Shown here: one piece after another, positions 12,964-25,599 of the stretch | Position numbering within the stretch: position 1 is the stretch's first letter | Layout of the letters: every line of letters starts with the position of its first letter | Source: Fallopia convolvulus | Taxonomy: Eukaryota; Streptophyta; Magnoliopsida; Caryophyllales; Polygonaceae | DNA: 64,000 bases | Assembly (NCBI GenBank): GCA_964016875.1 | Contig: OZ024736.1 | Span: 43,494,707 to 43,558,706, forward strand | Reading direction: 5' to 3' | Position numbers and translations under genes: made by a program | Notes under the pieces: generated by a model | The model's input: only the letters and a program-made list of their open reading frames with translations | Told to the model about the DNA's origin: nothing | The model's database searches: none

Positions 12964-13276
12964 CTTTGACTTGTTGACAGCGTCGATTTAGAGCGAAAAA
13001 GATGCAAAGTGAGTGAAAAACATCGAGAACTTCAGTGTGAGAGGAGAGCAGCTGATAGAAGGCGGAAATGGTAGATGTGGTGATGAAGAATATGACAGAA
13101 ACCGATAAGATCCAATGCAATTTAATGAAAATGGACATTGAGATGTGAAAAAATTTAAAAAAAGGAAATAATTTGGTGAATTCAAGAGCTGAATCTATTG
13201 GCTGTCATCGGGATTTGCAATTTCAGTTAAATACGTATATCACGTTAGCAACTTTTGTCGGGCTCTGCCGTGTTTC
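12964..13276. other. upstream region of the 5-beta-reductase gene
   Basis: About 310 bases between the reductase start codon and the left target-site duplication of a Mutator-like element. Any reductase promoter lies here or inside the transposon. No distinct motif was identified. Confidence 0.35.
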
Positions 13277-13285
13277 TTCATGGAA

Positions 13286-15506
13286 AAGGCTACGCTTACA
13301 CTTACGGTAAGCCAAATTCTTACACTAGCCAAGTAATATTATTATATTAGAGATTATGTAAATCAATAGAAGACAATAAATGTGATGGGTCCCAACGATA
13401 TATAATTTTATTATACTACTAATACTATCTTTATTAATTTTTATATCATTATTAGTCCATACAACCACCGGCTACAAGTAGCAAAATTCTCCATTTCATA
13501 ATTAATTTTGATAATCATGTTACTTTTATCTAATTAAATTCAACTCAAATTTGCTATTAACCTTAACTCTAATCTACTACTAAATGAAAAAAAAAACCAG
13601 TAGCAATTGGTCGATATTATTGTACCACATCAACGCAGTGGCATGTGGCCAATCGGAACAACAACTGAAGGGAGGAGCCACCGGCGGGAGGCGGGCGGAG
13701 CTCGGAGGACGCAGATGAGGGCGAAGCCCAGCGCCACAAGTCCGTATTTGAACGGTGGCGGACGAAACAGTCCGAAAATGGAGATTCTGGCACGAGATAT
13801 CACAAATTCCGACTTGAAAACCCTCCAAATCTGCTCTTGTTTGCTCGAATTTGAAGAATTATAAACGATTTTTGGGCCCAGAAAAATTGTATTATTTTGG
13901 ACAATTGATTGAGGGGTTTGATAGATCTTGTCATGGGTTTCCGGAACATCTTTCGGATCGAAAATCCGTTAAGAAACGAAGAAGTTATAGCCATTTAAAA
14001 ATTCAAGCCAAAGGTTGAAGACAACCCATTTCGGGTTCAATCCATATTCGAAAAATTGCACAAACAAGCCTCTTGTTTTACAAAAGTGATAAAAATGTCC
14101 TTTCATCTTAACCTTTGTACTTCAAATGAACCCATATTAATATCATATGAACTTTAATCTATTTTACTTGAAAAAAAACTTTAGTCAAAACTGTTTATAC
14201 ACTAATTACTTGATTCAAGTTGATCCAAATTGTATTATTTTGTTAGTTTAGTATTATTTATCCGATTTCATATTCATTCTCAAATTAATGGTATACTGAT
14301 CCGTCTAACGGAGAGGGTCAACCCCCTAGTATGTTTAATAAACGGGAATGTAAAATACGAATAAATGTGAGTTATTTAATCACACGATGAATATCGATTT
14401 TTATGTGCATTTCATTGTTTCTTGTGTGCATTTCATATTTATGTGCATTTCAAAATATAAAAAAAACCAACGGAATTCAGTGCAGGTCGGGATCTCGTCG
14501 CTCGTTCGTCCCCGCCTCGTCTTCTAGATCGGGATCTCGCCGCTCGTTCGTCCACGTTCGTCCACTCTATGGTTCGTTAAATAGTTTCGACTAAAGTTTT
14601 AATCAAGTAAAATAGATTAAAGTTCATATGATATTAATATAGGTTCGTTTAAAGTACAAAGGTTAAGATGAAAGAACATTTTTATCACTTTTGTAAAATA
14701 AGAGGGTTGTTTGTGCAATTTTTCGAAAATGGATTGAACCCGAAATGGGTTGTCTTCAACCTTTGGCTTGAATTTTCAAATGGCTATAACTTCTTTGTTT
14801 CTTAACGGATTTTCGATCCGAAAGATGTTCCGGAAAGCCCATGACAAGATCTATCAAACCCCTCAATCAATTGTCCAAAATAATACAATTTTTCTGGGCC
14901 CAAAAATCGTTTGTAATTCCTCAAATTCGAGCAAACAAGAGCAGATTTGGGGGGGTTTCAAGTCGGAATTTGTGATATTTCGTGCCAGAATATCCATTTT
15001 CGGACTGTTTCGTCCGCCGCCGTTCAAATACGGACTTGTGGCGCTGGGCTTCGCCCTCGTCTGCGTCCTCCGAGCTCCGCCCGCCTCCCACCGGTGGCTC
15101 CTCCCTTCAGTTGTGGTTCCGGTGTGGACACATGCCAGTGCGTTGATGTGGTACAATAATATTGACCAATTGCTACTGGTTTTTTTTTCATTTAGCAGTA
15201 GATTAGAGTTAAGGTTAATAGAAAATTTGAGTTCAATTTAATTAGATAAAAGTAACATGGTTATCAAAATTAATTAAAAAATGGAGAATTTTGCTACTTG
15301 CAGTAGCCGGTGGTTGTGTGGGACTAAAAATGATATAAAAATCAATAAAGATACTAGGGGTAGTATAATAAAAAAAAAATTATTGTTGGGACCCATCACA
15401 TTTATTGTCTTCTATTGATTCAAAGAATCTTTAAAATGATAATATTATTTTTTGACTAGTGTAAGAATTTGGCTTACACTTAGTGTAAGTGTATCAGCCT
15501 CCTTTG
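13286..15506. mobile_element. non-autonomous fold-back Mutator-like element (MULE)
   Basis: A 2221-bp element made of two long inverted arms, about 13286-14197 and 14578-15506, around a spacer of about 380 bases. The arms match over their whole length with small differences. A 9-bp direct repeat, TTCATGGAA, flanks it at 13277-13285 and 15507-15515. Long terminal inverted repeats plus a 9-bp target duplication are diagnostic of Mutator-type elements. The spacer has a direct repeat with a 42-base period (14487 and 14529) built around GGGATCTCG and CTCGTTCGTCC. No transposase is coded, so it would depend on another element. The short frames seen in the GC-rich parts of both arms are the same sequence read twice and are unlikely to be genes. 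Confidence 0.88.
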
Positions 15507-15682
15507 TTCATGGAACATGACCTGAAATGCAACGTTTTTAGTTCTAAAAAAACAAATAAAAATGGATTTTTAACGTTATCAATTGGATAAAAAGTACGAA
15601 ACGTCAAAAAGAAATTAGCGGCATTCACATGGGGGTGGAGAAGCCCCATCCTTGACCTAAGTTCCCATCCCCGCTTTGCTCT

Positions 15683-16408
15683 GTGCCTAATTCAATTCGA
15701 CGAGGTTATAAAAGGGGCCTTGCTTATTTAAAAAATATTTTTTTTATGTATAAGGTCCCACTTAAGTTTAAGAGTAATTTTTACAAATATGTGGTTAGAT
15801 CAACTATACTGTACGAGGTAGAGTGTTGGCTGACTACTAAAGTGCAGGAGCATAGGCTGATGGCAGCAGAGATGAGGATGTTGAGGTGGATGTGCGTGCA
15901 TACGAGACTAGACATGATCAGAAATGAAGTGATTACAAGCAAGGTGGGAGTGACCAGTTTAGGTGAAAAGCTCAGAGAGTCAAGACTCAGATGGTTCGAG
16001 CACATACAGAGTAGACCTCCAGAAGCCCTTGTTCGGAGAATTGAGATGTTGGCCAGTAACGAATTTCGCAGGGAAAGGGGTAGGCCAAAGAAGAGTTGGA
16101 AGAAAGTGATAAAATAAGACCTCACCTTGTTGGCAATCCCAGCAGATTTAGCCTTATGCAGGGACCAATGACGTCAAAAAATTACAGTGACAGAGCGGTA
16201 GTAGGGAAGACCTAGAGGGAGTGTCTTGCTCTTTCCCCTCTCTTTGTTTTTAGTTTATCTATTTGCTTTTTCCCTTCTATTTCTCACCCCCTACTTTGGA
16301 TCCTCTTTAAGTACCCTCCCGACGTCGAGTCGGGGTAAGGGTGCGTACATCTCGACCTCCAAATGTCGTTCATATCGGGTTCCACTGGGTAGATGTTGTT
16401 GTTGTTGA
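15683..16408 (+). pseudogene. 3' fragment of an RTE-type LINE reverse transcriptase
   Basis: The frame 15683-16117 codes the C-terminal part of plant RTE-clade reverse transcriptases: LYEVECW, AAEMRMLRWMC, HTRLDMIRNEVI, RESRLRWFEHIQ and RRERGRPKKSWKKVI. The catalytic palm is missing, so the copy is 5'-truncated. After the stop comes the typical RTE tail, with CGGGGTAAGGGTGCGTACAT near 16332 and a terminal TTG microsatellite (GTTGTTGTTG) near 16400. Truncation at the 5' end and a short repeat tail instead of poly(A) are normal for this clade. The exact 5' boundary is not visible. Confidence 0.75.
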
Positions 16409-16640
16409 TTTTATATGAATAATTTTACATTTTAAACACTAAAAATGTTTAAAAACATCAAGTTTTAATATAAAATTAAATTATTATTTTATAATTTCTA
16501 GATATATATGTTTTAAAATTAAAAACTATAATTATATTTAAAAAATTTCTTTTGTGTTTTATGAATTAAAAAGGTAAGATATATTCAGGTATTAGGGATT
16601 TGGGGAGGATAATTAAGACATAAAATTGTTCACCATCCTC

Positions 16641-18191
16641 GGCAGAATACATCCCCCTGACCTTTGACCAATTGGTCATTTTGACACTCCACCTTTGAAA
16701 ATGTTCGATTGAGTACCTAAACTTAAATATTGTAACCTATTGAACACTCATGCCATCAGACTGGGACCTATTGAACACTCGTACGATTCAGATTTGTTGG
16801 AGTGTTTTACACTCGCGCTTACATGGAAAAATGAAGTGCCACGTCACTGCCACATAGATAAATTATTTTTAATTTCAAAATTTTAATAAAAAATGATTGT
16901 AAATTACTATTATATCCCTACAATTTTATGAAATTACACTCAAAACCATTCTCTTCTTCCCTTATCCTCCTCCACTGACATAATCTCCATGAACAAATAA
17001 TTAATTCCTATTTATTTTTCTTCCTTCAATTTGCTCAATTGTTCTTCTTCGCGTCCTTCCGTTTACTTCTCTGTTTCTTAATCCCCTTATAACTTCATTT
17101 TTTTCCACCAATTTTATATCCCAATAGCCCCCAAAATTAATTTGTACTGTATTGAGCAATTTGTACCTTAATCCTTATCTATATATCTCCAGTAGAGAAC
17201 AACAAGAATTCGGTCGTTCAGAGAATGGGTAGAAATCCGATTCCGGTGAGTATTCGGGCGGCGGTCTATACATGGGTTCTTTTTACTAGCGCCGTAGTCC
17301 TCGGAGCTCCGGCGAGTTTGAACGCGTTTCCAGACCCCTCCTACAAAATTGGCCGCCTCGCTGAAACGGCGCCCAAGGGCCTGTCGTCGCTCATCTCCGC
17401 CCAGATCTAGACCATGGCACAAATTCCCATCAGATCTACACTTTTGGGGGCAAATTCCCATCAAAGCTACAAAAAGAAAGAATGCAAGTTTGCTCCTTGC
17501 CCAACAACAAGGACCACAATCAACTTAAATCAATTTTGCTACAAATTCAACTACAAAATTACGGCCTCTATCTCCAAATCTATCTCTCCACCTCCACCGT
17601 CTCCACCACCTTCTTCAAATAGAGGTCTTGGTGGTTCTTCTCATATTAAATTTGCACCTGCGCCACCTTCTTCAAATAGGGATCTGGAATTTTCAAATTT
17701 CAGATCTGAAAAAGAGAGGAGACAAAATTTCATATCCGATTTTTTTTTTGCCAGATCGATCTCCCCTCAACCCAAGTTCGATATCAGATTTGATTTTCTT
17801 TTCCCAGATCTCCCCTCCACCTAAGGTCCATATCAATGAATGAAGAAGAAAAAAGAATGCAAAATGAATGTACACAGAAGAACATGGAAACATATGGAAA
17901 AAAAAGGGAAAAAAAAAGAAAATAGAAAAAAAGGAAAAAAGAAAAAGAAAGAAATAGGAAAAATTGGTCAAATGTCTCAATTCATATAGCCACATTATCA
18001 TAATTTCACTTTGTAATTCAAACATTTAGCCACATCAGAAAAGAGGTGCTCAATAGGTCTCAATTTATTTGTTCAAGTATTCAATCGAACATTTTCAAAG
18101 GTGGGGTGTCAAAGTGACTAATTGGTCAAAGGTCAGGGAGTGTCAAAATGACTAATTGGTCAAAGTTCAGGGACAGTTTATGTATTCTGCC
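16641..18191. mobile_element. Mutator-like element with exon-like cargo
   Basis: A 1551-bp element with inverted ends starting GGCAGAATACAT and ending ATGTATTCTGCC, with subterminal inverted similarity for roughly 150 bases (motifs TTTGACCAATTGGTCA and TTTGAAAATGTTCGATTGA). The 3' end carries an extra tandem copy of about 47 bases of the end repeat. A 10-bp direct repeat, CACCATCCTC, flanks it at 16631-16640 and 18192-18201. Terminal inverted repeats with a 9-11 bp duplication point to the Mutator superfamily. The interior has no transposase but holds GC-richer, leader-plus-ORF-like DNA (see 17225), which suggests a Pack-MULE style capture. Confidence 0.78.
17225..17410 (+). other. exon-like 61-codon frame inside the second MULE
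   Basis: An ATG frame of 61 codons with a hydrophobic middle (VYTWVLFTSAVVLG) follows a CT-rich, leader-like stretch. A consensus donor (GTGAGT) lies just after the sixth codon-plus region at about 17246. I do not recognise the product. It is flanked on both sides by MULE arms, so a captured host-gene fragment is the likeliest origin; a chance frame is the alternative. Confidence 0.25.
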
Positions 18192-18258
18192 CACCATCCT
18201 CCTTGTCAAGTCAGAGAATCTCCACCTCCATTCTCAAAGTGTTAATTTAAATCCCTAA

Positions 18259-18734
18259 GTGCTTGTTTGGTTAAACATAGGAATTCTAATTCCTAGGAAC
18301 TTAAATCAAGGGAAGTTAATTTGTGGGAATTTTATTTCATGTGATTTGAGAAAAAGTGTTTGGTTATAATTAAATTTATAGGAATTAGATTTTACATGTT
18401 GTTTGGTTTGATTTGAGAAATCATGGGAATTTATATAAAATTACTATCATAGCCATTGTCCATAAAATTCTATTGGTTTATTTATGGATAAATTAGAGAT
18501 TTTGTAATTAATAAAATTTTAAAGTAAAAAATATATAAAATAAAAGGGTGGAAGTAGATCTTATCCACCCCCTATATGGTATTTGCAATTCCTCCATTTT
18601 GGAGGAATTGGAAATCCTATGATTTTAACTTCCTATGTTTTTTAGTCAATTTTTTTCATCCAAACACATATATTAAATGGTAATTCATGGGATTTTGTAA
18701 ATCATAGGATTTTCCTATCCAACCAAACAAGCAC
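18259..18734. mobile_element. Tourist-like (PIF/Harbinger) MITE
   Basis: A 476-bp AT-rich element with terminal inverted repeats GTGCTTGTTTGGTT and AACCAAACAAGCAC, and further inverted similarity inside (TAGGAATTC-type and GGAAATCCTATG-type blocks). TAA duplications flank it at 18256-18258 and 18735-18737. Size, target site and end sequence fit a Tourist-class MITE. No coding capacity. Confidence 0.85.
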
Positions 18735-18737
18735 TAA

Positions 18738-19688
18738 TATTAACATCATGTTTAATTTATAACTTTTAATTAATTGGTTCATGAAAAAGAACTTCTTTTA
18801 GAAGTTCGATGGAATCACACTACTCATGTGCAATGAAAAACCATTTATCTAGCTCCCCCATAACTCTCAATAATCCATGCAGAGTGAAAGCATCATGTAT
18901 GAACATATTATAACCCACCAATAACAAGTGAAGAAGATGCAGTGAAAGTTCACCTTGCTAGTGCAGTGCAGATTGATATACTGTATGTATAAAGGTACAA
19001 TATGGAGTGCAGGGTTGCAATTCCTATTTCTTAGCAGGTTTCTCTAAACTTTAAATCACCGGACATTGACGACGATCTCATCCCCACCATTGCACCTTCG
19101 ATCTTCTTCACGAGCGCTTAGCTTACATATTCCAACGCCGAGTGCTATTCCTCAACACTTAATCTGACCTCATCCGCGCTATTCTTCCGATCTTAGTTCA
19201 ATTCAATTCCGTCACCACATCCACCCTAAAGTGCAACTACCTATCGATGAGCATCAGCAACAAACCCTTAATTCCGATCTATCTACAAACGAATTAACCA
19301 AGGTTCACTTTGCGAGATTTAAGGGATGCAATTTTATCTTAGGTTCTCCTACTCTTGAAGATTATATTATGAAGCTCAGATGAGTACACAATCTCCAAGA
19401 AATGCTCGCATTGGTGCAAGTCACTTAGTCTATCCAAAGTCGTCAAAGGATAATATTAGACGTCAGATTTAGGTACTACGATCAAATATTCAAATGATCA
19501 ATACCTACATTAATGGTTATAACTTATAACTATCTCATCAACACGTTGTACCTTGATACTTTTCAGTTCTCATCATAGCACTTCTCTCTAATGCATAGAT
19601 ATATGATTAGAATTCAAGCTGACAAAACCAGTAACGATACTAGTGACAATGCTAAAACGCTTGGGGAACAAAGTAACGATACTAGTAG
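18738..19688. other. spacer with an unassigned GC-richer block
   Basis: Mostly AT-rich 3' flank of the DCL-type gene. A block at about 19060-19330 is richer in C and has exon-like composition, but all frames contain stops and none resembles a family I know. It may be a decayed gene fragment. Confidence 0.3.
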
Positions 19689-20847
19689 TTATAAGAACTG
19701 GTGTCTGCTGGTCTGGAAACTCCGCCTTGAAGGTCCATGAAAATGTTTTCTAATGAACCTTTCCGCATGGGATGGATACTTGGAGCGGACGTATGCCTGG
19801 AGACATTTTTTATAGGAAAAGTCGATACATCCACCATCCGTCCTCACAACAAAGAGACACCTCGAGGATTTGAACTTGAACTGGGGATGCAGATCAACCT
19901 TCACCGTGAAAGAACATGCCAATGTAGTTGAAAACACTAAATCAGGCATCACAACTTCTACACAATAGAAGATAATATGTTCCAAATATCAACGAAAGGA
20001 GTCGGTTTGTGTTGGGAATCAGAATTATTACCATGATGGAATCAATTCCACAGCCAATTTTATCTTCTGCGTGCGGGTGATAAGAAAGAAGATTGTCCAC
20101 CACAGCCTGCTCGTCTTCTGCAGTTAGGCGCTCACCATTTCTGTACCTGAAAGAATTACCATAGAGCTGATCGATTACATTGACCGAAGAGCATGAAAGG
20201 CCATATTGCAAGTTGCAACACCAGGAATCCAATTCAATTTTTAGGATGATGATCCAATCTTGCAATTCATGTCAATAATTGGACCTGACACCTCAGTTCT
20301 ACAGCAATCACAGAATTACAGATTACACTATAAGATTGAAGTAAGAAATGCTCATTAAAAAATCTCAATCACTAATGTTGGAAGTTAATTACACATCTTT
20401 TATTATATCCTAGAGTCTCAAAATGTGCAGACCAGATACAACAAGGAAGAAAAGAGCAAACAAAAAACGGTTAAAAGTTTCAGATTTCCAGCACGGCGTC
20501 CATAGCGGATAAAGAGAGACGGAAAGAAACCTTGCGGAGTGCAGAATTTCTTTGGTGAGAAGAGTAATAGGCTCAATATCTTGGATAATCTCCTTCTCTT
20601 CATCTTTCCAATTAGGCAGATCAGAATTATCGAAAATCCGCAGCTGCGGTGGATCTTTCACCTTTAATGCCTCTCCCGCTTCTTTAGAAGAAGAAGGACA
20701 GAGGTTCTCTTCAGAACAAGTAGACTCGGCGGAGGCGGTGGTATACGCCGGCCGCTGTAGCTTCCCGAACAACAATCCTGCAGCGAGGCGGTGATGCTGG
20801 GAACGAATCCGAAGCGGAAGACCTCTGATAAGAAAAGGAGCCGCCAT
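19689..20847 (-). CDS. DCL-like protein (DUF3223), organellar
   Basis: Minus-strand exons 20847-20531, 20146-20032 and 19898-19689 join in frame to 213 residues. The conserved DCL domain is complete across exons 2 and 3: RYRNGERLTAEDEQAV, LLSYHPHAEDKIGCGID, SIMVDLHPQFKFKSSRCLF, VVRTDGGCIDFSYKKCL, AYVRSKYPSHAERFI. Tomato DCL is needed for plastid development and maturation of plastid 4.5S rRNA. The N-terminus (MAAPFLIRGLPLRIRSQHH) is rich in Arg and poor in acidic residues and looks like a mitochondrial or plastid targeting peptide, so the organelle is open. The C-terminal tail (HGPSRRSFQTSRHQFL) is unusual for the family, which normally ends soon after the HF motif; it could be a diverged end. 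Confidence 0.88.
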
Positions 20848-21824
20848 CGGTGTATGCTTGGACTACAATCGCAGAGGGTGCCGGAGGAAGAAGCCGGAGG
20901 TCATGGCAGTTTGCGGCGGAAGATCGTGCTCGTCTTCCGAGCAAAGGAGTTAACGAGGGTTTGGGTCGTAATTGTTGTGATCTGGGTGGTCCCATTTATG
21001 GGCTGGTATTATTGGGCTCACTTATGTAGCCCATTAATAATGCCCGTTCATAATGGGATTTTTGTATTGCAAATATCGGTGAAAGTTATGTTTTGTTCAA
21101 CATTTGTACCATTTTGTATTAATATGAGAAATGGAAATTTTATAATCAAAGTGGGAATGTAGTTTTTATCTACTTGACAATGTAAGCACATTTTTTTTTT
21201 AATTTGAAGGAATTGTAATTTTTTAAAACAATTTTTTTTGGTAGAATAAAACAAATTTATTCTCACAACTTTTGATATGAACCAAACAAACAAAGTGTGA
21301 TACTTAATGAGAAATAAATCAAGCGAAGAGTTGGAAGAAACATAAAACGATGGTTGTTGATAATGAGACTCCATCAACTCTACATAAGCGGAAGATTCGT
21401 TCCAACTTACTAGTAGTAAGTTGAAACAACATCTGAACATCTACCGCTCAATTGATCAAGGGCGGATTAAGTCTCTCACGAGCTGAAGATTTGAACAAAT
21501 ATCTTCAAATGAAAATCATTTGGGATGAAACTCAAGGAGCTCAAGGATCTCTTCAAATATGATCACGGAAAAAAATAATCAAATTTTGGAAAGACCTTCA
21601 TGGACAGATATGCAATAATAATAAAATATAAACTAAGAACAAGTTATTAACGAATACTTGATTGATTATAAAAGATGGAGTATCTAGAAACTTGAATAAG
21701 TCCTCTTGAAGAAGGACACCTCCAAAATAACAAATACTCTCTCATCCCAACAAATGAGATTCCAAGGACAATATACTAGGAAACGAATAAAAATAGATGG
21801 TTCTCTACAAACTCCGCAAGTAAG
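20848..21824. other. upstream region of the DCL-like gene
   Basis: The first 150 bases are GC-rich, the probable leader of the minus-strand DCL-like gene. The rest is AT-rich with no gene or element ends seen. Confidence 0.35.
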
Positions 21825-22867
21825 ATGATTAATTGCCCGAAAAACATGACCAATGTCGATCTAAGATGGATCTTGATACTCAATTTGCCTCAAAAGGTAA
21901 AAACAATCATTTGGAAACATACAAACAATAACCAATTAACCTCCCTACAAAAGCTAGACTATACAAAAGATGTGTCTGTCACATTACATAATAGAGATGC
22001 AATCCCTAACATATTGTATTGGGGACATAATACACCAGAACCCACCAATGTAATCCCTAACATATTGTATTGGGGACATAATAGAGATGGTTGGTTCCCT
22101 GTAACTTTATAATAAAAATGATGAGAACAAAAGAATGAAATAAATGAATCTATAAATTAAATATGCTATCAAAAGTCAAAAACTTTACTTTGAAAAATTG
22201 CAAAAAAAAAAAAGATTTACCAACAAAGGGTAGGCTCCTTGAGCACCATGTACTAGTAACCCTTCTATGCATTAACTATGTCACTCATTTGAGAACATGA
22301 AACACATCCTTTCTAATGTCACCAAAGTCTAGACATAACTGAACATATTGATCGAAAGATTCTATTTATAATTAAGAACACCGATGCAAACCTTAGACTG
22401 ATCCAAATGTTGAATTATCTTAGAGACAACTTAAATGACAACAAGTTTGAGGCTATGGCGCCACTCTGGTGGTGCCTTTAGTAGCAACGAAGGAAATATT
22501 TCGGAAAAGATGAGGAAGAACTAAAATATGTGGTGGGATTCTTTCGCAAACAATAACAAGGTTGGCAGTCCGCACAAATATGGGTGGAGAAATCCTCAAT
22601 CACACATGTCCATGAAAGAATTAAAAATTATATTAGACAAAAACGTAAAATTATAAAATGGAGTAAACCTCAACAGGGTTTGTGAAACTCAACTATGATG
22701 GTGCTAAAAGAGCGTTTGGACGCTCTTTTTTCGACTTTATTCTCAGGGACCCAGCAAAAAAAGACATGACGTATGAGAATGAAAAATGTGGCGACCAACC
22801 GACGCTAGTAGATTTGATACATAGCACTCACTTGGTATCAATTTCAACGTTCAAGAAATGGTTGTAG
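21825..22867 (+). pseudogene. decayed LINE ORF2 tail (zf-RVT and RNase H remnants)
   Basis: Two short pieces point to the end of a plant L1-type ORF2: LNLPQKVKTIIWK at 21870-21930 is the start of the zf-RVT region, and WSKPQQGFVKLNYDG with FDFILRD at 22660-22760 is the beginning of an RNase H domain. Order and spacing are as expected, but stops and frameshifts separate them. A 51-base in-frame tandem duplication (units from 22001 and 22052, sharing CCCTAACATATTGTATTGGG) sits between them. Old, inactive copy. Confidence 0.5.
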
Positions 22868-24349
22868 TAATTACATTGACCTTTTGCAATTCACAAGTGT
22901 TTTTTTTTGTCATACGTAATAGCTAGGGAAGCAAAATTTAAACCTTTTTGTCATGCCATACCATGAATGCTTAAGCTAACTAAAATAGGACGTTAAAATT
23001 AGTACTTTTTTTATGATAAGGAAAGAAATTAAAGTACTAAACATATTTCGTAGATCGAGAAATCGAAATAAAACTCGGTATTCAGATAAATCAACACAAA
23101 ACAACAAATAAAAAGAAAACAATCCAATAAACGGATAAAGAACAAGGTAAGCAAGTAACAAAGATCTAGCAACGAAGTTGAGGAGACTTAATACCAGTTA
23201 AAATTAGTACATGTTATTTCTACCAAAAAAAATAGAACATGGTATTGAATCCTACGGTTTAGTTTTCATGGAGTTTGTGAAAAACTCTATAAGTGAAGTT
23301 ACTAAAACGCACTATATAAGAAATTAATGAAACCTGTCGGAAAAAGAAATTAATATACATAGAGAGGAAATTGATCTCTATTAAATTTCTATTTAATTGT
23401 CTAGATTTCTTCAACTGTACCTATAGAATTTTTTTCCAACTCCTCCATTAGAACCAAATCCTGAATTCTACGTCTTGAAACAGTAAATATAACATTATTT
23501 CTATCTTTCTTAGATTATCGCATCGGGTGAATTTATAAAATTCACCTTATTTCGTTATCGGTAATATATACGCTATTTCGATTCATCCGCATTCCACAAG
23601 AGTATACAACCAGTTAGAATTGCTCGAGGAATAAAAATCAAAAGTCAACATATAATATGTAATGAAAAGTCAGCATTGAGAATAATTGGATTAAAATTGT
23701 TGTTTACCAGATCATTGATTTTTATGTTTGCAGAGGTGGCAAATGTGCTAGTTGGCACAAAGCTTGTTCCTTTGGGCGGATATAAAAAAAATGCATGTAT
23801 AATCTTTGACCTTGATTTTGTGCAATTTTTAAAATCGACACTGATAAATATTATTCATAATAAACATGTCTCTTGTACCTTTGAATGTATAATATATCAT
23901 AAATTATTATTTTTTTGAAAAGTATGAAGGACCGACCAAATGTATAGTAGGTCAACGGGCCATAAGCCATAAAATAGCAGCGCACGATCGATTGAAAGTT
24001 TGAAACTAACAGGGATAATATTATTTGCTAAAAAAGGATAATATTACATGTAAGCCTCATATTATTTGTGATAAAAAACATAAGTTCATATTAATTGTTT
24101 TGTTGACTTTCGATCAGTAGCATGAAGCTAGGCACCGAAGTATATAAATGAAGATTGAGGATAAACATTTGCCGCTTCATATATATCTTCTAAATTTGAA
24201 GTATTTTTGGGCAGATTCGTCATTATGAATTTATATCCTAGACAAACTTATTTTTAATAATAATTTTTTAATAAATTATATATTAGGTAATTCAATCACC
24301 TTATGGAATTTCCAAATTTATCCACTCACTTTACTTAATAATTTTTTTT
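22868..24349. other. AT-rich intergenic DNA
   Basis: No gene, RNA or element boundary could be supported. Short frames only. Confidence 0.35.
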
Positions 24350-24580
24350 ATCAATTTTATATGATATTGGATAAATTTTTAACTCTACCTTTTTATTTCT
24401 ATCTTTTTGCATGTTCATTATATTAATATTTAATTATCTTATATCTATATAGTATAAATAAAATATATTTTATAAGAATTTATATATTTTTTTTCAATTT
24501 ATTATGAGATTGGATAACTTTTTATCTCTATTATTCTTTTTTATCTTTATTCATGTTCATTATATTGTAATATTTAATCT
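24350..24580. repeat. about 140-bp tandem repeat, left block
   Basis: Two imperfect units with a period near 141 bases, marked by CATGTTCATTATATT at 24410 and 24551, each followed by TAATATTTAAT. The same units occur again at 25600-25775, on the far side of a copia fragment. Confidence 0.6.
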
Positions 24581-24699
24581 CTTCTTCGGTCTGGCAATTA
24601 GGGAGAGAGTTTCATGTTGGAGAGAGTCACCGGTCTCTGTCAAAAAGAGAGTTTCATCGTTAACACACTAGCAAGTAGCAAACGTAGTTCCTTTCTGAA

Positions 24700-25381
24700 G
24701 ATGATGAAGCTTGTCTTTTAATTCTTGAATGTGCCCCCTGGATGGTTTAGCATAATGTCCTCTAAAATCTTCCAGGCTTCACGTGAGGATGATGCCTGAG
24801 TAACGAGTGTAGCAACGTTAGCCGAGAGAGTGCCGACTAATGCTCCAAAGAGAAGTTTATCCTGGCGTAGCCAAGTTTGATACGCTGGATTAGGAGTTGA
24901 AACCGCCGGATTAACAAAATTAGGTTCCGTTTCCGGTGGAGCAGGATACGATCCATCCAGAAATTTGAAAAGACCATAACCAACTAGAATTGATTGGATT
25001 TGAGTTTTCCAGATGATATAATTGGTGGTGGTTAATTTGATGGCATTGTGGAATTGAACAACAACAAAGGATTTTGAAGGCTCAATTTCATTGGGAAGAA
25101 TATGATTGTTTGAGGCCATAAAAGAAATATGAACGAGAAAAAAAATTAGGGTTTTTTTTTTTTTTTGGATCAAGCTCGTGATACCATATAGAGGTTTAAA
25201 GGAACTGATGATATTATTAATGTGAGAAGAACAATATTTATAGATACAAGATAGGGAGAATCTTGCTCTCCAAGATATATCTAAATCCTAATACATAATA
25301 TTCTACCATAAATATAATATCATGATCTAGGATAGAATAATATCTATAAGGCAAATAATAATATATGAAATATCCGTAACA
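24700..25381 (-). mobile_element. Ty1/copia fragment: LTR, primer site and gag start
   Basis: Reading on the minus strand: a putative LTR from 25381 (TGTTACGG) to about 25187, a primer-binding-like site TGGTATCACGAGC at 25186-25174 (initiator Met type), then a gag frame from 25119. The gag shows LTTTNYIIWKTQIQSIL, FLDGSYPAPP, NPAYQTWLRQDKLLFGALVG and SREAWKILE, typical of copia gag (UBN2/retrotran_gag). Near 24735 the frame shifts by one base; PSRGHIQELKDKLHHLQKG continues in another frame before similarity ends at about 24690. Everything downstream is missing. It interrupts the 140-bp repeat block. Confidence 0.75.
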
Positions 25382-25599
25382 AAGAAGTGATTGTTTTTTT
25401 TTTGGTAAAATAAGAAGTGATTGTTTCAAAATAACCTATGCTAATGTGATTTTGTATAATTAATCCAAGAATTTAATGGCCTGTAACGTCATTTATTATC
25501 ACACATCCAAACAAAATAACTCTTTTTTCCTTCTAATTAAAACAAACGAAACTATTAGCTAATATTTTTTTTAAAACACACGTATCCATTACTTTTATC

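Noticed and set aside
13580..15241. Several 60-160 codon frames in the MULE arms as genes
   Set aside because: The same sequence read in both inverted arms; no domain, no conserved start, and explained by GC-rich arm segments.
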